DNA of 64,000 nucleotides, from the NCBI GenBank assembly GCA_029262415.1, contig JAJCZL010000046.1, positions 16,878 through 80,877 of the forward strand. Reading direction: 5' to 3'. The DNA is from Deltaproteobacteria bacterium. Lineage in GTDB: Bacteria; Desulfobacterota; Binatia; UBA1149; JAJCZL01. The notes below the pieces were generated by a model, which saw nothing but the letters and a program-made list of their open reading frames with translations, ran no database searches and was not told the DNA's origin. Position numbers and translations under genes: made by a program. Shown one piece after another: positions 60,431 through 64,000 of this stretch (positions are counted from its first letter, which is position 1; every line of letters starts with the position of its first letter).

Positions 60431-61024
60431 TTAGCGAGTCGCGCTTTCGAGTTGAAGTCCTTCCACAAATGCCTCGAACTCTTGCCATAAGCCAGGCTCA
60501 AGCTCAGCGGGCAGCCCACGCTCAGAAAACGAAGCACGCACCGCCGCCCCAGGTATCGTGGGATGCGCACATACAACACCCTTTTCGAGAAGATGGAGAA
60601 TCTCACCCTTCGCATTGGGTGCCGCCTGGTCTGCTAGACGCGTTGAATAACGAACACAACGCCCGTGGGGCCCCGTGTAAGGCTCGTGGTTGTTCTCAAT
60701 AACTTGATAACGGTCTGCATCACTAAATCCGGACGGTATGGCCGCTTGCTCAAAGGGAACGTCGGAGGGCAGCTCAATTAGGTAGGCCTGGGCGATGAAC
60801 GTGTGTGTGTTTGTTGGCAGGTCGCGCCTGTACACCGCCTCTTGGGGCCGCTGCTCGTTCGCGCGAACACGCCAGCCCCGACTCTGCGGCGGTTGAATGG
60901 AGAAGCCGTAATGGTTCTGTCGATGAGACGCCATCGACGTCGCGACCTCGTTGGGACCAACGTACCCAGGCGCGACCGCGCACCCAAGACAAGCAAACAG
61001 AACGATTGCAGAGAGCTTACGCAT
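60431..61024 (-). CDS. Cassette gene: lipoprotein (197 aa)
   Basis: Lipobox signal MRKLSAIVLFACLGCAVAPG, then a soluble domain with SHRQNHYGFSIQPPQSRGWRV, AYLIELPSD, HGRCVRYSTRLAD and VVCAHPTIPGAAVRASFSERG. Two cysteines in the mature part may pair. No family is recognised; layouts like this are common among cassette-borne envelope proteins. GGAGGG lies before the ATG. Confidence 0.8.
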   Translation of the reverse strand: MRKLSAIVLFACLGCAVAPGYVGPNEVATSMASHRQNHYGFSIQPPQSRGWRVRANEQRPQEAVYRRDLPTNTHTFIAQAYLIELPSDVPFEQAAIPSGFSDADRYQVIENNHEPYTGPHGRCVRYSTRLADQAAPNAKGEILHLLEKGVVCAHPTIPGAAVRASFSERGLPAELEPGLWQEFEAFVEGLQLESATR

Positions 61025-61077
61025 ACATTCCCTCCGGCCTCACGAACCCGAGTTCAACTACAACGAACTGCTTTAGC

Positions 61078-61169
61078 CGCCAACGCTGAGCCACACTCGA
61101 CCGACGCCAAGATGCTACCAAACTCAATTGACCCGAGCTGTTCTCCCTCATCCGCGAGCCCTTGTAGGC
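61078..61169 (-). repeat. attC-like site of cassette 3
   Basis: In cassette orientation it starts GCCTACAAGGGCTCGCGGATG and ends CAGCGTTGGCGG; it is 92 bp. The right core GTTGGC is good and the left one degenerate (GCCTACAA). Length and place, between two cassette genes, match its neighbours. Confidence 0.65.
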
Positions 61170-61175
61170 GGCGAG

Positions 61176-61625
61176 CTAGTCGATCGGCTCGCCGTTTAAC
61201 ATGAACACGATGTGCGTGCCGTAGGTGTCCTTACGGACCTCCTCCGGAAACGGCAGCTTGGCAAAGCCGAGGGCAGGACGATCGAGATACAGAGATGGGT
61301 AGGTGTAGTAGCGACCGGGCTGGCTGGGGAAATGGATGCCACCATCGTAGAGCTTTTCGCCCTCCCTCGTGCGCTCGACGACACCGTTCGGAGAGGCGTA
61401 GAAGATGCCGTGGGAATCGGCGTGCGTTGGTCTGTACTCGCCGACTGGGAGGAGGTAGTCCTGCGAAAACGGCCCCGGAACCAGGATCTCCTTCTTGACT
61501 ATGATCGATGAATCGATCGCTGGAACATTGCCAAGCCGATCCTCGTAGGAGATCGGATGGATCGAACCCGCGCAACCGATCACAACCGGTAGGACTAGTG
61601 CCAAGAACTTGGAACTCGCGCTCAT
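61176..61625 (-). CDS. Cassette gene: lipoprotein (149 aa)
   Basis: Starts MSASSKFLALVLPVVIGCAG, a lipobox signal, only 5 bases after the upstream attC core. The mature domain has DSSIIVKKEILVPGPFSQDYLLPVGEYRP, GIFYASPNGVV, GGIHFPSQPG and THIVFMLNGEPID, suggesting a beta-sandwich. No family recognised. A frame extension to 61811 would read through attC and the antitoxin gene and is rejected. The ribosome binding site is weak (GGCGGAA). Confidence 0.78.
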   Translation of the reverse strand: MSASSKFLALVLPVVIGCAGSIHPISYEDRLGNVPAIDSSIIVKKEILVPGPFSQDYLLPVGEYRPTHADSHGIFYASPNGVVERTREGEKLYDGGIHFPSQPGRYYTYPSLYLDRPALGFAKLPFPEEVRKDTYGTHIVFMLNGEPID

Positions 61626-61629
61626 TTCC

Positions 61630-61716
61630 GCCCAACGGCTGGCGCATGAGCGGTCGACCCACCCACCGTTGGTTCCCAAGTTACGCTTCATGCCGGTCGG
61701 CTCCATGCGCTTAGGC
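61630..61716 (-). repeat. attC site of cassette 2 (87 bp)
   Basis: In cassette orientation it starts GCCTAAGCGCATGGAGCCG and ends in the perfect core GTTGGGC. The antitoxin stop TAA is part of the left box GCCTAAG. It is closely similar to the 60335-60424 site. Confidence 0.88.
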
Positions 61717-61980
61717 GGCTGACTCCGCGGCCACGTCCCAACTCGGGAAAACCAAAACCGCCGGATGACAACTAAGCGCTCGCGCAATGACCTTTGCTCG
61801 CTCAACACCAAGGTTGACCCTGTCGTTTTCGATCGCTGAGATTGTAGATTGAGGGATCCCCGTCAGCGCCGATAGATCGGTCTGGCTCAACTCCTGTAGC
61901 TCTCGGATGATGCGCACCGATTCGCCGACAGATACATCGATCGTCCGGCGCGCCTTTCTAAAATCCTTACTCGCCATCAT
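61711..61980 (-). CDS. higA: HigA-like XRE antitoxin
   Basis: An 89-aa helix-turn-helix protein: IIRELQELSQTDLSALTGIPQSTISAIENDRVNLGVERAKVIARAL. It should bind the toxin and repress the shared promoter. The start shares TAATG with the toxin stop, with GGAGG just before, so translation is coupled. The stop codon lies in the attC box. Toxin-first order is that of higBA/relE-XRE pairs. Confidence 0.9.
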   Translation of the reverse strand: MMASKDFRKARRTIDVSVGESVRIIRELQELSQTDLSALTGIPQSTISAIENDRVNLGVERAKVIARALSCHPAVLVFPSWDVAAESAA

Positions 61981-62261
61981 TACCTCCGTCGATAGTCGTG
62001 CGCCGTAGTATCGATCACGAGTACGACTATCTCGTTAGCTTGGATCTTGTAGATCATCCTGTACTGCTGGCTCAGACGTGAGGATCGATGCCCCTTCCAT
62101 TCCCCGCGCAACGCTTCGTCGTGAAATCCCCTGATGCAGCGTAGTCCCGGCGGGCCGGACAGGCGTACTATGTCTTTCCATTTTTCGTACCGCTTCAGTA
62201 TCTCATCGGGGAGATGCGTAACCCGTCTTGCCAACCGACGGTGTTCCAACACCTCCCACAT
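61980..62261 (-). CDS. higB: HigB/RelE-superfamily toxin
   Basis: A 93-aa toxin: MWEVLEHRRLARRVTHLPDEILKRYEKWKDIV, then GFHDEALRGEWKGHRSSRLSQQYRMIYKIQANEIVVLVIDTTAHDYR. The basic core and final His/Tyr fit the RelE-type mRNA interferases that act on the ribosome. No clear Shine-Dalgarno is seen; a TATAGT-containing repeat lies about 15-30 bases upstream, so the transcript may have a very short leader. It forms a toxin-antitoxin cassette with the next gene, a class known to stabilise cassette arrays. Confidence 0.9.
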   Translation of the reverse strand: MWEVLEHRRLARRVTHLPDEILKRYEKWKDIVRLSGPPGLRCIRGFHDEALRGEWKGHRSSRLSQQYRMIYKIQANEIVVLVIDTTAHDYRRR

Positions 62262-62276
62262 GACGCCTAAAGTACT

Positions 62277-62292
62277 ATACTATATTTAGTAT
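62277..62292 (-). promoter_or_regulatory. AT-rich inverted repeat at the toxin-antitoxin promoter
   Basis: ATACTAAATATAGTAT (6-bp arms, 4-base centre) overlaps TATAGT, a -10-like element, 16 bases upstream of the toxin start. It is a likely operator for autoregulation by the HigBA pair and gives the cassette its own promoter. Confidence 0.6.
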
Positions 62293-62345
62293 GCCTAGCA
62301 GTTTCTGCGGCGACATGAGAACAGGCCCCAATCTACCGCCGTTGA

Positions 62346-62363
62346 ACATTCCGCGCGGAATGT
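62346..62363. repeat. Isolated 18-bp palindrome of the dispersed repeat
   Basis: ACATTCCGCGCGGAATGT is identical to the centre of repeat copies B and C. An ACAGGCCC, which also flanks it in those copies, lies upstream at about 62321. The remaining 100 bp of the repeat are absent. It sits inside cassette 2, between attC of cassette 1 and the toxin promoter. Confidence 0.8.
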
Positions 62364-62376
62364 AGGTCGTCGTTGT

Positions 62377-62443
62377 GCATAACGTTGTTGCGGTTCAGCG
62401 GCGGGCCGCGCAGCGGACCGTCCGCTGCAAGCGCTTGTTAGGT
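62377..62443 (-). repeat. attC site of cassette 1 (67 bp)
   Basis: In cassette orientation it starts with the exact inverse core ACCTAAC, then AAGCGCTTGCAGCGGACGG, a strong GC stem (GCGGACGGTCCGC), and ends AACAACGTTATGC. It is a classic attC appearance. Confidence 0.9.
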
Positions 62444-62459
62444 GGCACATCATGGCCCC

Positions 62460-62765
62460 TTAGAAGAGGAAGCGGAATCCCTCGCGCCCGACAATCAGCG
62501 AGATTGATAGCCAGCTGACGGCTGCCGCGACCAAACCGATGCGCCCAGAACGAACGCGGAAGCTGATCAGGGCCAGAAGTGCAGCCAGGGCCGATGCAGC
62601 CATCGGAAGCACCATGACCATCAAACCTTCGCCAAGAGACGTCAGCGGGAAGTCGCAGGCCATCGCTTGCTGGCGGACCTCTGCGCGCCCGAACACGATC
62701 CAGGCTTGGAACAGCAGCGAGCCGGCCCCAAGTGCAACTGCGAGCCATCCGAGAGCGCGCTTCAT
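62460..62765 (-). CDS. Cassette gene: small membrane protein (101 aa)
   Basis: Three hydrophobic segments: LGWLAVALGAGSLLFQAWIVF, GLMVMVLPMAASALAALLALISF and GLVAAAVSWLSISLIVG, with a single cysteine loop QQAMACDFP. ATG 62765 is used, with AGAGGG 9 bases before; TTG 62771 is possible. It is the first cassette after attI, so the integron promoter should express it. Function unknown. Confidence 0.75.
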   Translation of the reverse strand: MKRALGWLAVALGAGSLLFQAWIVFGRAEVRQQAMACDFPLTSLGEGLMVMVLPMAASALAALLALISFRVRSGRIGLVAAAVSWLSISLIVGREGFRFLF

Positions 62766-62804
62766 CTGCAAGGCCCTCTGCTCTGACCACCGTGCAACAT
62801 GACC

Positions 62805-62811
62805 ATCTAAC
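62805..62811 (-). other. Candidate attI core site
   Basis: Read towards the cassettes it is GTTAGAT, matching GTTRRRY exactly, directly upstream of the first cassette gene and 157 bases from the integrase start. The first cassette would begin at the TTAGAT. The rest of attI and the Pc and Pint promoters should lie in 62812-62968, where I see no gene. Confidence 0.65.
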
Positions 62812-62968
62812 TTCTATTGGGCGTCTCAATCGACGCGACATTACACGGGTATGATTGACGGGCTGACATGTTCTCTGTTGTACCAAACAGACTTATGGGG
62901 AAGCAAGGGGTTTGGGGATTTGGAGTTGGGCTGCAGGTTTGCGGGCGAAGCAACGCTTCGCGGTGTAA

Positions 62969-63988
62969 GTGGCCGTGAAGCTTATGGAACAGCTGCGTGT
63001 TGTGCTGCGAACCAAGGGGTACAGCTATCGCACTGAGAAGACGTATTCGCAGTGGGTGCGGCGGTTCATTCTTTACTCGGGGACCCGGCATCCCGACCAG
63101 CTGTTCGAGAGTGACGTCGCCAAGTTCCTGAGTCACCTGGCCGTCGACCGGAATGTGGCGCCGTCCACACAGAATCAGGCGCTGGCCGCAATCCTATTTC
63201 TCTTCAAAGAAGTGGTCGGCCGAGAGCTACGGCAGGTCGACGGGATCGTGCACGCCAAGCGGCCTCGACGACTGCCCGTTGTGCTAACGCGCAAGGAAGT
63301 GCGAGGCGTGCTCGCGAGAATCGACGGCCGTTCTCATCTCGTCGCATCGTTACTCTACGGCGCGGGGCTGCGCCTAACCGAAGCACTCCGGCTCCGCGTG
63401 AAGGACGTAGACACCGGCTACCGCAGCATCACCGTCCGCGACGGGAAGGGACGCAAAGATCGCATCAGCATATTGCCAAGCAGCATAGTTGGGGAACTCC
63501 AAACACACATCAACCGTGAATCCGTCGCGCACGCCGATGAAGTGAAGCGAGGGCATGGACATGTGTACTTGCCGGACGCGCTCGCTCGGAAATACCGATC
63601 GGCGGGACAAGACTGGGCCTGGCAGTTCATCTTTCCGTCCTCTCGGATGTACACCGATGAAACATCAGGTCAGACGGTGCGCCATCACCTTCATGAGACG
63701 GTGATCCAGCGAGACATGAAACAAGCTGTACGCAGAGCGGGGATACACAAGCCGGCGAGTTGCCACACCCTACGACACAGTTTCGCCACCCATTTGCTCG
63801 AAGACGGCTACGACATTCGTACGTTGCAAGAGCTACTTGGGCATCGCGACGTACGCACCACGATGATCTACACGCATGTCCTCAACCGCGGACGCCTCGG
63901 CGTACGCAGCCCATTGGACACCGTCCCGGCGCCGAATAATCCTAGCCGGGCGGCCCGAGCCGTACCGCTACCGAACCCGACGTATTGA
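62969..63988 (+). CDS. intI: Integron integrase IntI
   Basis: A 339-aa tyrosine recombinase that inserts and excises cassettes at attI/attC. The N-terminal SAM-like domain is GYSYRTEKTYSQWVRRFILYSGTRHP. The catalytic domain has Arg in GAGLRLTEALRLRVKDVD, Lys in GKGRKDR, H-x-x-R in CHTLRHSFATHLLEDG, His in LLGHRDVRTTMIYTHV and the nucleophile Tyr in the same block. The IntI-specific insertion before box II is present (LARKYRSAGQDWAWQFIFPSSRM). The frame starts at GTG 62969; ATG 62984 (MEQLRVVLR) is the more usual start. It is divergent from the cassettes, as in all integrons. Confidence 0.97.
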   Translation: MAVKLMEQLRVVLRTKGYSYRTEKTYSQWVRRFILYSGTRHPDQLFESDVAKFLSHLAVDRNVAPSTQNQALAAILFLFKEVVGRELRQVDGIVHAKRPRRLPVVLTRKEVRGVLARIDGRSHLVASLLYGAGLRLTEALRLRVKDVDTGYRSITVRDGKGRKDRISILPSSIVGELQTHINRESVAHADEVKRGHGHVYLPDALARKYRSAGQDWAWQFIFPSSRMYTDETSGQTVRHHLHETVIQRDMKQAVRRAGIHKPASCHTLRHSFATHLLEDGYDIRTLQELLGHRDVRTTMIYTHVLNRGRLGVRSPLDTVPAPNNPSRAARAVPLPNPTY

Positions 63989-64000
63989 TAAGCAGCCCCA

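Larger units (their letters stand above)
58940..63988. mobile_element. Chromosomal integron: intI, attI and cassette array
   Basis: intI reads right. To its left come attI, then cassettes 1 to 6, all reading left and each closed by an attC-like site at 62377, 61630, 61078, 60335, 59435 and 58940. The contents are a membrane protein, a HigBA pair, two lipoproteins, an ATC-hydrolase-like protein and a membrane protein. The methyltransferase (58032), GFA (57428) and DUF3237 fragment may be older cassettes whose attC sites have decayed. No transposase or plasmid gene is adjacent, so this is a sedentary integron. Confidence 0.88.

Noticed and set aside
61626..61811. N-terminal extension of the 61176 lipoprotein
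   Set aside because: It would read back through attC and the antitoxin gene; the lipoprotein signal begins at 61625.
62812..62968. Short frames in the attI/integrase promoter region
   Set aside because: Region expected to hold attI and promoters; the frames have no starts with ribosome binding sites and no similarity.

Overview
The window is about 64 kb of GC-rich DNA from a Gram-negative bacterium. Evidence for an outer membrane includes a PagL-like lipid A deacylase, lipoproteins, a CusC/TolC-type channel and a tripartite RND pump. The gene mix suggests a chromosome from the former deltaproteobacterial / Myxococcota / Binatota-like groups rather than an enterobacterium: System I Ccm genes, ABC1 kinase, WS/DGAT, DUF2855, a zinc-finger plus histone-fold protein and a chromosomal integron. 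The taxonomy is inference; no rRNA or tRNA gene was recognised.

Layout. 1-9.4 kb: a truncated sulfatase-family lipoprotein, an acyltransferase, CstA, a DEAD-box helicase with an RGG tail, DsbD, a PagL-like protein and a RibB protein whose GTP cyclohydrolase II half has lost its zinc cysteines. 9.4-13.6 kb: glmS, glmU and a beta-propeller protein in one run. 13.7-19.2 kb: L,D-transpeptidase, universal stress protein, a phosphatase-fold-like protein, an alkyltransferase-like protein without the catalytic cysteine, a histidine kinase, a ferritin-like protein and a thiolase. 19.5-27.6 kb: TPR protein, secreted alpha/beta hydrolase with a clear terminator, a CDP-alcohol phosphotransferase-like protein, ccmABCD, an ABC1 kinase and a hemolysin III protein. 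27.8-34.8 kb: typA; then, on the other strand, a zinc-finger/histone-fold protein, a membrane-tethered HNH protein, DUF2855, a stand-alone NFACT-R domain, a VOC protein, arfB and a truncated remnant. 34.7-44.7 kb: GST, patatin, VOC, carbonic anhydrase-arsC-DUF427, DUF389-WS/DGAT-amidohydrolase, DinB and DUF4336.

45.3-56.5 kb: a diheme cytochrome, 3-hydroxyacyl-CoA dehydrogenase and a copper/silver-type efflux cluster (His-rich secreted protein, monoheme cytochrome, cusC, cusB, cusA, DUF3347 protein), probably one metal-resistance unit. 56.6-64 kb: a chromosomal integron. intI reads right at the edge; a candidate attI lies upstream of it, and at least six cassettes read left, each followed by an attC-like site. 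One cassette is a HigBA-like toxin-antitoxin pair; others carry lipoproteins, small membrane proteins and an ATC-hydrolase-like enzyme.

A 140-bp dispersed repeat occurs three times (about 14.9, 37.4 and 44.9 kb), each time between the 3' ends of convergent genes. Its perfect 18-bp palindrome recurs alone inside the toxin-antitoxin cassette. This repeat, the histone-fold protein and several enzymes missing their signature residues are the main points of interest.
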